Of a DNA stretch of 64,000 nucleotides, positions 56,544 to 64,000 are shown in pieces. Within the stretch, counting starts at the first letter, position 1. Every line of letters begins with the position of its first letter. Source of the DNA: Gammaproteobacteria bacterium (ex Lamellibrachia satsuma) (GTDB lineage Bacteria; Pseudomonadota; Gammaproteobacteria; Chromatiales; Chromatiaceae). The notes under the pieces are model-generated. The model was not told the DNA's origin. It did no database searches and saw only the letters and a list, made by a program, of their open reading frames with translations. The DNA lies in NCBI GenBank assembly GCA_019623805.1, contig CP053680.1, forward strand, positions 1,426,001-1,490,000, read 5' to 3'. The position numbers were made by a program, and so were the translations under genes.

Positions 56544-56773
56544 CGAATTTCTCAATTTTTGTAGAGAGCGGGCACCCTGCCGACCAACTGCATCCGGCAA
56601 ACAGAATCTTTTCCACTCTATTATTGAACAAACAAATACTTAAAATTAATACGCGCAATATACAACAAGGCAAGGTTTTTTACAGGTTTAATACTGAAAT
56701 AATCCCCGGAAATATTATTGTTTTCAGGTGATTGGATGACAATCACCGCCTCATGCCAGGTTTTCCAAACACA

Positions 56774-56812
56774 TAAAAAAAGCGCGCCCAACAGAGTTGG
56801 GCGCGCCTTTTT
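56774..56812. terminator. Intrinsic terminator after the sulfur globule genes
   Basis: gcgcgcccaac and gttgggcgcgc form an 11-bp stem with a short loop, with an A run on one side and cttttt on the other. It can act in both directions: it ends the sulfur globule transcript on the minus strand and could insulate aceE. Confidence 0.85.
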
Positions 56813-56834
56813 CAGAGACTAAACGCAATAATGC

Positions 56835-57608
56835 TTAGATGTCCTTGCGAGTTGCGAAAGCAGGACGCTCGAAGGGCACACGTTCCATAGCAACCTTGCG
56901 GCGCTCTTCCATCTGCTGCTGCATCTCTGCACGACGGGCTTCCATCTCTTTAGCCATCTCTTCGCGGCGGGCATTGGACTCTTCAACGCGCTTGGCAATG
57001 GACTCAGGCGTGGCTGGCATAGAAGGCATGCGGTTCTGCATCCGCTCTTCCATCGTTTTGCGATCAGCTTCCATCTCTTTGACCATCTCGTCGCGGCGGG
57101 CATTGGACTCTTCAACGCGCTTGGCGATGGACTCAGGCATGGCCGGCATTGCAGGCATACGGCTCTGCATACGCTCTTCCATCATCTTGCGATCAGCTTC
57201 CATTCTCTCCTGCATGGACTTCATCTGTGCATCCATGGAAGCCATTGGATCAACATTATTGTACTGCTCGGCGTACTGACGCTGCGCGGCAACTGCCTGC
57301 TCATAGGCTTTCTGCTGCTGTTCAGCAACGGCAGCCTGCTGCTCAGCGGTCGGGGCAGCAACAGCGGCAGGGGCGCCGTAGTAAGGTGCATAACCGTAAG
57401 GACCATAACCATAGTGATCGTAACCACGGCCCCAACCGCTACCATTGCCACGACCACGAGCGCTCATGTTGAAGTTAAAATCGAAGTCACCGGCGCCAAA
57501 ACCGTCACCGAAGAAATCGTCACCCCAGTTATTGCCCCACCAGGCACTGGCTGAAGCTGAAGTTGCAGCCAGAACGATGGCAGCAGCAATAATAGAAATC
57601 TTTTTCAT
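56835..57608 (-). CDS. Sulfur globule family protein with tandem coiled-coil repeats
   Basis: 257 residues. A signal peptide ([22 protein letters not shown]) precedes [16 protein letters not shown] and a Gly/Tyr-rich segment ([16 protein letters not shown]), the mark of the structural proteins enclosing periplasmic sulfur globules. Unlike the small classical Sgp proteins it continues with a helical, Met/Glu/Arg-rich tail containing two 43-residue repeats (136-178 and 179-221). Each begins MEADRK and contains [15 protein letters not shown]. The tail may form a coiled coil that packs the globule coat or binds a partner. It lies downstream of a second globule gene and ends at a strong terminator. 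Confidence 0.85.
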   Translation of the reverse strand: MKKISIIAAAIVLAATSASASAWWGNNWGDDFFGDGFGAGDFDFNFNMSARGRGNGSGWGRGYDHYGYGPYGYAPYYGAPAAVAAPTAEQQAAVAEQQQKAYEQAVAAQRQYAEQYNNVDPMASMDAQMKSMQERMEADRKMMEERMQSRMPAMPAMPESIAKRVEESNARRDEMVKEMEADRKTMEERMQNRMPSMPATPESIAKRVEESNARREEMAKEMEARRAEMQQQMEERRKVAMERVPFERPAFATRKDI

Positions 57609-57709
57609 GTCACACACCCGAAAATTTGTTTTTGAAAGCTAGTTAATTTGTTTGTTGGTTTGTTCTTGCACGTCCCTGTGCGTGCGATCCCGTTTGCTGT
57701 CTGCTCGAA

Positions 57710-58021
57710 CTATTTAGCTGGAGCAGCCGGAGCCTGAGGAGCAACCGGAGCCGCGTAAGGATAGCCATAGCCGTAAGGCGCACCATAGCCATATGGACCA
57801 TAACCGTAGTAGTTGTTGTAACGGTTGTAACCGCGACCGTAACCGGAACCACGGGCGCTACCGCTCATGCCAAAACTGAAGTCACCGTCACCCCAGCCAT
57901 CACCCAGCCAGTCATTGCCCCAACCACGGTTGCCATAACCAGGGCCACCCCACCATGCGGAAGCAGAAGCGGAAGCGACAATCAGAGCAGCAGCAGCTGC
58001 GGCTTTAATGATATTGTTCAT
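57710..58021 (-). CDS. Sulfur globule family protein (short)
   Basis: 103 residues from the ATG with GGAG 8 bases upstream. The signal peptide ends ASASA, followed by [20 protein letters not shown] and a Gly/Tyr/Asn-rich body ([19 protein letters not shown]) with an Ala/Pro tail. Composition and the post-signal WWG match SgpA/SgpB-type proteins of purple and colourless sulfur bacteria. No cysteines. About 100 bases separate it from the longer paralogue downstream; no U-tract terminator lies between, so co-transcription is plausible. Confidence 0.87.
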   Translation of the reverse strand: MNNIIKAAAAAALIVASASASAWWGGPGYGNRGWGNDWLGDGWGDGDFSFGMSGSARGSGYGRGYNRYNNYYGYGPYGYGAPYGYGYPYAAPVAPQAPAAPAK

Positions 58022-58196
58022 GACGTACTCTCCTTGGATAGAATATATACTTAGCAGCAAGTGGAAAGCAGATACTTCATAGCTTTCGAGAGAAATAATA
58101 TTAGTAATTTCTTAAATAGGCAAATACAATTTAATTATTATTTTTAGATTTTTATAGCGTTTATCTATCAGAATGTTTTTTACATCCGGTCACGCC

Positions 58197-59228
58197 ATGC
58201 ATATCACACTAATCCAACCTGACGACTGGCATCTCCACCTGCGAGACGATGATGCAATGGCCTCAGTCGTCGCCCATAGCGCTGAGCGTTTTGGCCGGGC
58301 CATTGTCATGCCGAACCTTAATCCACCAGTGGCCGACACAGAGATGGCAAGGGCTTACCGGGAGAGAATTCTCCATGCACTGGAAACCGACTCAAACTTT
58401 CAGCCGCTCATGACACTCTATATGACAGACAATCTCTCATCCGCAGAGATCGTGTCTGCCAAAGAGAGCGGCATCGTGCAAGCAGTAAAACTCTATCCAG
58501 CCGGCGCCACCACCAACTCAGACTCTGGCGTCACCGATATCAGAAAGATGTACCCGGTACTGGAAGCAATGCAGAAGCATGGATTACCATTGTTGGTGCA
58601 TGCAGAGGTCACCGATAGTCATATCGACATTTTCGATCGGGAGAAAACTTTTATCGGCCGGCATCTGGAGCCACTGGTCAAAGATTTTCCGGAACTTCGC
58701 CTGGTCTTTGAACATATCACTACCAAAGAAGCAGCGGATTTCGTCTCTGCTGCAGCGGACAATGTGGCAGCCACCATTACCGCGCACCATCTGCTCTTCA
58801 ATCGCAATGCCATGCTGGCTGGCGGCATTCGCCCCCATTTCTATTGTCTGCCGATACTCAAGCGGGAATCCCATCAGACAGCTTTGATCAGCGCCGCAAC
58901 CAGTGGCAATCCACAGTTTTTTCTCGGAACAGACAGTGCTCCTCACTCACTTGGAGCCAAGGAGTGTGCTTGTGGCTGCGCTGGTTGTTACACCGCCCAT
59001 GCCGCCATTGAACTCTACACACAAGCCTTCGACCAGGCTGGTGCTCTGGACAAGCTGGAGGGATTCGCGAGCTTTTTCGGCCCGGATTTCTATGGGCTGC
59101 CCCGGAACCAGAAACAGATCACCCTGAAGAAGCGGCCCTGGAAGGTACCTGATAGCTACAATTTCGGTAATGAGACTCTGGTTCCCTTATGCGCCGGGGA
59201 GCAGATTGACTGGCAGATAGTAAGATAA
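58197..59228 (+). CDS. pyrC: Dihydroorotase (class II)
   Basis: About 343 residues from [12 protein letters not shown]; an ATG eight codons earlier is possible. Zinc ligands are visible in DWHLHLRDD, the carboxylated Lys in [13 protein letters not shown], His in LLVHAEV and FEHITT, and Asp in FLGTDSAPH. It closes carbamoyl aspartate to dihydroorotate in pyrimidine synthesis. The stretch [10 protein letters not shown] lies near the active-site end. It is convergent with mlaA, 14 bases between stops. Confidence 0.96.
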   Translation: MHITLIQPDDWHLHLRDDDAMASVVAHSAERFGRAIVMPNLNPPVADTEMARAYRERILHALETDSNFQPLMTLYMTDNLSSAEIVSAKESGIVQAVKLYPAGATTNSDSGVTDIRKMYPVLEAMQKHGLPLLVHAEVTDSHIDIFDREKTFIGRHLEPLVKDFPELRLVFEHITTKEAADFVSAAADNVAATITAHHLLFNRNAMLAGGIRPHFYCLPILKRESHQTALISAATSGNPQFFLGTDSAPHSLGAKECACGCAGCYTAHAAIELYTQAFDQAGALDKLEGFASFFGPDFYGLPRNQKQITLKKRPWKVPDSYNFGNETLVPLCAGEQIDWQIVR

Positions 59229-59242
59229 GCCGGGAGGCAACC

Positions 59243-59980
59243 TCAAAAGTCATCCAACAACGGATCATCTTCCAGTGGTGGATCACCATCATAGATATCG
59301 AAGCGGCGTTTCTGCAGATAGGACTCGCGCACGAAGGCGTAGGGATCGATTGCAGCCTCCTCCACCACCTTGGTCGCACGCAATAGATCTGCCCGCAGAT
59401 CAACATATCTGAAGACAAGCAGCGTCCAGTAGATTCCTTCTGAGGTGTAGTAGATCGGGTTCATGAAAACGTCCCCGCTCTTACCGATAAAATCCCTCAC
59501 CGTGCTGGGGCCAAGCATCGGCAACATAATATAGGTACTCTCCTCATAACCCCAGTAGCCCAATGTCTGCCCCATATCCTCTTTGTATTCGGGAATACCC
59601 ATATCAGAGGCCACATCGATAAAACCCAGCAGGCCGACCGTAGTGTTGACGCAGAGCCGCCCTACATCGGTAATCGCCCGCCCGGGCTTGAGTTGAAACA
59701 GATTGTTGGCGGCAGAATTGATATCCGCTAGATTATGAAAAAAGTTGGTAAAACCCCGGTCCAGCGGGTCGGGTGTGATCGCCTGATATCCTTTGGCCAC
59801 CGGTTTTGCAATGGTGTTGTCGAAGTCGGTGTTGAATCTATTGATGGAACGGTTCATCCCTTCCAGCGGATCAGAAGTATGCTCCGTTCCCTCCGGCACG
59901 CTGGCGCAAGCCGACAGTCCCGACAAGATAAGCGGGAGCAGAAGCCCGGTCACAACCCTGTTTATCATTTGCACAGCCAT
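59243..59980 (-). CDS. mlaA: Phospholipid-binding lipoprotein MlaA (VacJ family)
   Basis: 245 residues. A signal peptide ends in the lipobox LSAC. The mature protein begins DPLEGMNRSINRFN, the family signature, with FFHNLADINSAANNLFQLKPG, TVGLLGFIDVASDMGI and YWGYEESTYIMLPMLGPSTVRD. It sits in the outer membrane and removes phospholipid from the outer leaflet, passing it to the Mla transport system. The rest of the mla genes are not in the window. The acidic tail (DDPLLDDF) is common. Confidence 0.95.
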   Translation of the reverse strand: MAVQMINRVVTGLLLPLILSGLSACASVPEGTEHTSDPLEGMNRSINRFNTDFDNTIAKPVAKGYQAITPDPLDRGFTNFFHNLADINSAANNLFQLKPGRAITDVGRLCVNTTVGLLGFIDVASDMGIPEYKEDMGQTLGYWGYEESTYIMLPMLGPSTVRDFIGKSGDVFMNPIYYTSEGIYWTLLVFRYVDLRADLLRATKVVEEAAIDPYAFVRESYLQKRRFDIYDGDPPLEDDPLLDDF

Positions 59981-60091
59981 CTAAGCCTTGGGATCCCTGA
60001 TCCCGAAACAATAACATACCAATGATCTGGAATACGATGAAACCCAACATTCAGATTCGTAAACCCTGCCGCTTTTCTTTATCCTTTGCGC

Positions 60092-60757
60092 ATGAACGAG
60101 ACAAGCTACAATCCACTCATCGCCCATCGTTTTCGGGGCTATCTGCCAGTGGTGGTAGACGTGGAAACCGGTGGTTTCGACGCCAAACGCGACGCATTGC
60201 TGGAGATTGCCGCCACTACCGTCTGGATGGATGCCCAGGGACTGTTACACCTTGGAGAGACCCATGCCTGCCATGTTGAACCTTTTCCCGGGTTGAATAT
60301 CGACCAAAAAGCACTCGACTTTAACGGCATCGACCCGCATCACCCTTTCCGGCTGGCCCTGCCGGAAGCTGAAGCGCTGAGGAAGGTTTTCTCCCCGATC
60401 CGCAAAGGGCTCAAGGAGAGCGGCTGCAAGCGCGCCATTCTGGTGGGACACAACGCCTTTTTCGATCTGGGGTTTCTCAACGCCGCAGTGGAACGCAACG
60501 GGATCAAACGCAATCCGTTCCATCCCTTCAGCACCTTCGACACCGTATCCCTGGCAGGACTGGCTTATGGTCAGACCGTGTTGGCCCGGGCCGCCAAGTG
60601 CGCGGGCATGGAGTGGGACAGCGAGGCAGCCCACTCGGCAATCTATGACACAGAGCAGACTGCTGAGCTGTTCTGCAGGATCGTCAACCGTTGGCAGACG
60701 ACCAACTCACCCAATCCCTGGGACGGTGCGGTATTGGCCAGCGAGCCAGAGCAGTAA
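60092..60757 (+). CDS. rnt: Ribonuclease T
   Basis: About 221 residues from an ATG; a TTG two codons earlier is possible. The DEDDh exonuclease residues are in [11 protein letters not shown] (Asp, Glu), [14 protein letters not shown] (Asp) and [14 protein letters not shown] (His, Asp). The enzyme trims the 3' ends of tRNA and other stable RNAs. It converges with grxD, a frequent gammaproteobacterial neighbour. Confidence 0.95.
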   Translation: MNETSYNPLIAHRFRGYLPVVVDVETGGFDAKRDALLEIAATTVWMDAQGLLHLGETHACHVEPFPGLNIDQKALDFNGIDPHHPFRLALPEAEALRKVFSPIRKGLKESGCKRAILVGHNAFFDLGFLNAAVERNGIKRNPFHPFSTFDTVSLAGLAYGQTVLARAAKCAGMEWDSEAAHSAIYDTEQTAELFCRIVNRWQTTNSPNPWDGAVLASEPEQ

Positions 60758-60792
60758 ACCCGTGTCAGCCCTGACAACCCACAGCGGGCTGA

Positions 60793-61125
60793 TTATTCAG
60801 CGCCACCAGCCTTCTCGGCCGCCTCCTTGACCATAGTCTGCAATTCGCCGTTGGCGTGCAGTTCCAGGGTGATATCGCAACCGCCAACCAATTCTCCGTC
60901 GATATAGAGCTGGGGAAAGGTGGGCCAATCCGCATAGCGGGGCAGATTTTCAAAAATCTCGGGATCCGACAACACATTCACGAAGGAGAAGGGAACTGCG
61001 CAATCCTGCAGGGCGGCAGCTGCACGAGAGGAGAATCCACACATGGGAAACTGGGGTGTGCCTTTCATGTAGAGCACCACCGGATTGCCTTCCACCTGCT
61101 CACGGATACGATCCAAAACGTCCAT
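60793..61125 (-). CDS. grxD: Monothiol glutaredoxin (Grx4 family)
   Basis: 110 residues with the monothiol active site PMCGFSSRA, the glutathione-binding WPTFPQLYIDGELVGGCDI and the preceding VVLYMKGTPQ. This class carries a shared [2Fe-2S] cluster, often together with a BolA/IbaG protein such as the one encoded at 521-763. It acts in cytoplasmic iron-sulfur assembly and iron sensing. Confidence 0.95.
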   Translation of the reverse strand: MDVLDRIREQVEGNPVVLYMKGTPQFPMCGFSSRAAAALQDCAVPFSFVNVLSDPEIFENLPRYADWPTFPQLYIDGELVGGCDITLELHANGELQTMVKEAAEKAGGAE

Positions 61126-61277
61126 TTGACTACCTCTTCGAATGTTCAGTTGATCAATGCTAGATGAGGGTTTCCCCCGAATAATTCAAGCGTTGATTGT
61201 ATAAGAGAATACTAACCTTCCAGAAGCTGGGAGAAAACCTGGATTTAGGCAGGCTTTTATCACTTTGCTAAGGAAGT

Positions 61278-61420
61278 TCTGATTAATTGGGTCATTGTCA
61301 TCTCGACCGTAGGGAGAGATCTCAAACTACAGAGTGCTTGGCAGGTTTCGAGGTATACGATTTCTCACTACGTTCGAGTAGTGCTACACGGATGTAGCGT
61401 TTACGAACCTAAGGATGGAA
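61278..61420. repeat. Dispersed element, copy 3 (long form, right end missing)
   Basis: It begins tctgattaattgggtcattg like copy 1 and includes the 41-base block (gtagtgctacacggatgtag onward), ending ctaaggatgg. The terminal aatgacaattaatcagag is gone, so this copy is truncated at the 3' side of the sequence as written. It fills most of the 320-base gap between grxD and the next gene; the remainder (61126-61277) shows nothing. Confidence 0.75.
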
Positions 61421-61446
61421 AAACTATTGTTTATTCCCCCGTACCT

Positions 61447-62853
61447 TTAGTAACCATATGCCGCACCCAGCGCTTTTACCTGACTTCTGACGCTACTCAT
61501 ATCCCGCTCCGGGCAGAAATCCTGCATCCAGCTCAGCATGCTTTCGATGCCCACGATATAGGCCTCAACCTCCATACGGCCGACATCCACCGGCTTAAAG
61601 CCACTGTATGCCCCGTGTTCTTTTTTGCATTGGCGCACGTGGGTCATTTCATGGTCATAGGCGGCGTTGAAGATGATCATCGGCCGGCACTCCTTCAGCA
61701 GCCTCTCCTTGAATGCCTTGTCACCCTGCAGTTTGCAGTCGGTGTCAACCTCAAGCTCGACTTCACTCTCACCCGCCCCCCCACTATTCCCGTCCGGGTC
61801 CGGGCGGGAAAAATCACGTCCTGTATAGTTCTTGTAGGCCCGCTGGCTCACCAAGTCTTCATACTCCTGTTTGTCCGCGGCGAAGTCCTGTATCTTTCGA
61901 TCGCTATAAGCCTGCGCGAAAGCCAGGTCCTTGAGTATCCGGTCGACAACCTCCAGGCACGGATTCTTCGGCTTAAGACTCCATGAAGCGGTGGTGGTTT
62001 CCTGATAATGAGTCTCTTTCTTCCTCTCGAGTTCCCGTTGACCCGATAACGACTGGTCGCTCAGCTCCATCTTCTGATAAAAGCCGACGGTCATGGGTAT
62101 AGGAGAGAGTGTGAACCACATCTCCGAATTGAAATCGTCCTCCCCGGTCGGCGGGGTGATATTCATACTCGGTTGATCACCACTGCGGTTGTGTTGCTCG
62201 TTGCGGACGACATGGCCACTGCAGACCTTCTTCTCCACACGAACATCATCCATCCGGTTGTCGATCAATGCCTGGCTGCCGACCTGCAACAGGTAGTGAT
62301 CTCCCTGACGGTGAAGCAAGCTAGCGGAAGCGTTGCGGGCCAGGGTTTCCGCATCCTGCCCCGGATAGAGCGTCAGCGTCTCCCGCTTGGTGTGGATGGT
62401 TGAGTTACCAGGACGGCGGATCTCCTGCTGAGCACGTTCCATACGATTGAGGTTGCTGTGTTTCATCTCCTCGGGAGAGAGTGGACAGGTCACCTCCCTG
62501 CCCTGGACGTGATGCTTCTCGGTGGTGTCGTCCTTCAACTTCCACTTCACCTGTTTGACCTGAAGGAGCCCGCCGGCAGCGCCACAGGCCTTTATCAATA
62601 CTTTCTGTTTTACCGTGCGCTCGTAGGATTTTTTGTTGATATAGCCGTCTTTGCTGCGATCCTTGTCATAACGGCCAGAACCACTGCGCTCGATAACGAC
62701 TTCCAGATGCCAGATATTGGGGTTATGCGGGATCCAATCCCGCAGGCCACCTTGGGCTTCCGCCCCCATTACGATACAGGCCAACAGGAAGAGGGCGTTC
62801 GGCAAAAATGCCGATAGCCTCAACCTCTGATCCCTCTGCTGCCGGAACGGCAT
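61447..62853 (-). CDS. Secreted HExxH protein, putative metallopeptidase
   Basis: 468 residues. A signal peptide (FLPNALFLLACIVMGAEAQG) precedes a long mixed region with beta strands, charged linkers and about eight cysteines. Near the C terminus YDHEMTHVRQCKKEH carries an HExxH zinc motif, and a Glu 24 residues later in MEVEAYIVG could be the third ligand, as in gluzincins. The THVRQ following the motif resembles DUF4157-type peptidases. The rest is not a family I know; catalytic function is inferred from the motif only. Upstream, 7 bases away, is a DUF4412 gene, so it belongs to a secreted-protein operon. Confidence 0.7.
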   Translation of the reverse strand: MPFRQQRDQRLRLSAFLPNALFLLACIVMGAEAQGGLRDWIPHNPNIWHLEVVIERSGSGRYDKDRSKDGYINKKSYERTVKQKVLIKACGAAGGLLQVKQVKWKLKDDTTEKHHVQGREVTCPLSPEEMKHSNLNRMERAQQEIRRPGNSTIHTKRETLTLYPGQDAETLARNASASLLHRQGDHYLLQVGSQALIDNRMDDVRVEKKVCSGHVVRNEQHNRSGDQPSMNITPPTGEDDFNSEMWFTLSPIPMTVGFYQKMELSDQSLSGQRELERKKETHYQETTTASWSLKPKNPCLEVVDRILKDLAFAQAYSDRKIQDFAADKQEYEDLVSQRAYKNYTGRDFSRPDPDGNSGGAGESEVELEVDTDCKLQGDKAFKERLLKECRPMIIFNAAYDHEMTHVRQCKKEHGAYSGFKPVDVGRMEVEAYIVGIESMLSWMQDFCPERDMSSVRSQVKALGAAYGY

Positions 62854-62859
62854 GACCTG

Positions 62860-63459
62860 TCATCTCATCGGCGGCATCATGGGCATACCGCCCGGCATAC
62901 CGGGGATCGAGAACTTGTTGTAACCTGTGGGAATGCTGAACAGGCTGTCCGGCAGACTCTTTTCTTCAATGTTCTCATAGGTCATCATGGACTTGCCGCC
63001 ATCCAGGTCCACCACCTCGATCCTGATCGGGTATTGCAGTTTACGCGAGACCCAGACGGTGACTGCCCCCTCGGCCGACTCATGGCGATGTTTATCGCAC
63101 AGATAACCACCTATCTTCTCGGTACCCAACGGCTTGCCGCTGGCCAGGTCGGAACCGGGTCCCTTGGCAAACATCTCCTGATCCGGCGACATGGGTATCT
63201 CCATGAACATCCTTTCGCTCGGCATCAGCGTGATGATCTGGTGGCTGCCGGGATTGAACAGGACGATGCTCTCGGTCTGTCCCCGGTGCGTCATCTCCTC
63301 CCGGCGCTTGTCACCCTTGATGTAGACCTTGCTGACATCCCGCATCTGGCCATCTGTTTTCACGAAGTCGGCCGTCCATTCCGCTGCCTGGGCTGTGTTT
63401 AGAGACAGCAGCAGGGTGAAAATTGTTGATATCGTAAGCGCTAATTTTCTGATCATCAT
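62860..63459 (-). CDS. DUF4412 domain periplasmic protein
   Basis: 199 residues from the ATG with AAGGAG 6 bases upstream. A signal peptide (LTISTIFTLLLSLNTAQAAEW) precedes a beta-rich domain: VYIKGDKRREEMTHRG, SIVLFNPGSHQIITLMPSERMFMEI, KIGGYLCDKHRHES and VWVSRKLQYPIRIEV. This outline matches DUF4412, related in fold to the LolA/LolB type. The C-terminal tail is Pro/Gly/Met-rich (IPGMPGGMPMMPPMR). It lies between the repeat protein and the HExxH gene in one direction. Confidence 0.78.
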   Translation of the reverse strand: MMIRKLALTISTIFTLLLSLNTAQAAEWTADFVKTDGQMRDVSKVYIKGDKRREEMTHRGQTESIVLFNPGSHQIITLMPSERMFMEIPMSPDQEMFAKGPGSDLASGKPLGTEKIGGYLCDKHRHESAEGAVTVWVSRKLQYPIRIEVVDLDGGKSMMTYENIEEKSLPDSLFSIPTGYNKFSIPGMPGGMPMMPPMR

Positions 63460-63519
63460 TTCATACTCCTTCATATCGATCTGCCACGCTGCCGGGAACA
63501 TCGCCTGACGCTTTTCAGA

Positions 63520-64000
63520 CTACTCGATCACCTTCAATACCCGCTTGGCCAAAATCTTCGTACCACGCGCCATGATGTAGCGCACCTCGTACTCACCCGG
63601 CTTGGCTGGTGCCTTGAGTCGGGCCGGGCTGTTCTTGCTGGTATAAACGTAGTTGTCATAACGACCGGGGGAATCTCCGGGCAGGGCCACTGTGAGATAG
63701 TCTCCCTGATAGTCCGGACCCTGCCAGGTAACCTGGAAAACTTCACCCGCGCTTGCCGAAGCCGGCGGAACCACCTCAGCATTGACAGCATTCACCGTAA
63801 TTGCCATCTTGGCCAGCAACTTCGTCCCCTTGGCCTGGATATAGCGCACCTCGTACTGACCCGGTTCAGACGGCGCCCACAGTCTTGCCGGCGTCCCTTT
63901 GCTGGTATAGGCGTAGTTGTCATAACGCCCGGGGGGATCGCCTGGCGGAGCCACGGTGATGTAGTCACCCAGGTTGTTCGGACCCTGCCACACGACCTCA
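63520..64000 (-). CDS. Repeat-domain secreted protein, 3' end only (cut by window)
   Basis: The frame is open to the window end, so the N-terminal part is missing. Two near-identical units of about 80 residues are visible. Each has WQGPxxxGDYxTVAxPGDxPG, RYDNYxYTSK, ARL.AP..PG.YEVRY and a closing ILAKR/LLAKM strand. They look like Ig-like beta sandwiches; similar units occur next to von Willebrand A domains in other bacteria. The two copies differ at few residues, pointing to recent duplication. It is first of the visible operon with the DUF4412 and HExxH genes. Confidence 0.65.
   Translation of the reverse strand, partial: EVVWQGPNNLGDYITVAPPGDPPGRYDNYAYTSKGTPARLWAPSEPGQYEVRYIQAKGTKLLAKMAITVNAVNAEVVPPASASAGEVFQVTWQGPDYQGDYLTVALPGDSPGRYDNYVYTSKNSPARLKAPAKPGEYEVRYIMARGTKILAKRVLKVIE

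Overview
The window reads as chromosomal DNA of a sulfur-oxidising gammaproteobacterium. Two sulfur globule protein genes sit together near 57-58 kb, the housekeeping genes (prfC, leuA, pssA, rimI, aceE/aceF/lpdA, pyrC, mlaA, rnt, grxD) have gammaproteobacterial architecture, and a multiheme cytochrome cluster points to extensive redox metabolism. A Chromatiales or Sedimenticola/Thiodiazotropha-like relative is my inference from gene content, not a measured placement.

Layout. 0-9.3 kb: a small orphan protein, a BolA/IbaG protein and prfC, with two paired-palindrome (REP/BIME-like) elements; a response regulator with an anti-sigma-type ATPase overlapping a membrane histidine kinase; a chemoreceptor with a periplasmic tandem PilJ-N protein upstream of it; a Nudix protein. 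9.5-16.3 kb: a HExxH (SprA-related) protein, an orphan, rimI/family-4 UDG, leuA, pssA, and a DUF58 protein. 16.3-29.5 kb: an inserted-looking block. It opens with a wrecked REP-associated transposase bounded by inverted repeats and carries an OB-fold protein, two NHL-propeller lipoproteins, an OmcE-like tetraheme cytochrome, two triheme c7-type cytochromes, an outer-membrane barrel, a dodecaheme cytochrome, a small acidic cytochrome, and a cytochrome fused to a degenerate histidine phosphatase. 29.5-34.9 kb: moxR, DUF4350, DUF4129, SpoIIM-like and RDD genes. These normally keep company with DUF58, so the cytochrome block appears to split a conserved operon. 34.9-46.7 kb: two small envelope genes, then a giant (about 3070 aa) transglutaminase-like/NEW3/LVIVD/PKD/OmpA-barrel protein preceded by a structured leader that partly matches the c-di-GMP-I riboswitch and ends in an intrinsic terminator. 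47-56.6 kb: DUF481, an alpha/beta hydrolase, a RES/Xre toxin-antitoxin pair, and a pyruvate dehydrogenase operon containing an AhpD-like CxxC gene. 56.8-64 kb: sulfur globule proteins, pyrC, mlaA, rnt, grxD, and a secreted-protein operon (HExxH protein, DUF4412, repeat protein cut by the window end).

Most exciting candidate: the 19-27 kb cluster. It has the parts of an outer-membrane electron conduit (periplasmic c7-type cytochromes, barrel, surface cytochromes, lipoprotein propellers) plus a tetraheme protein with exactly four CxxCH motifs and four further histidines, the expected count for four bis-His hemes and laid out like the OmcE nanowire cytochrome. Extracellular electron transfer by a sulfur oxidiser is inferred from this.

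A dispersed element of about 160 bp occurs three times (17.8, 51.9 and 61.3 kb), and a 41-bp block is present in two copies and cleanly absent in the third.
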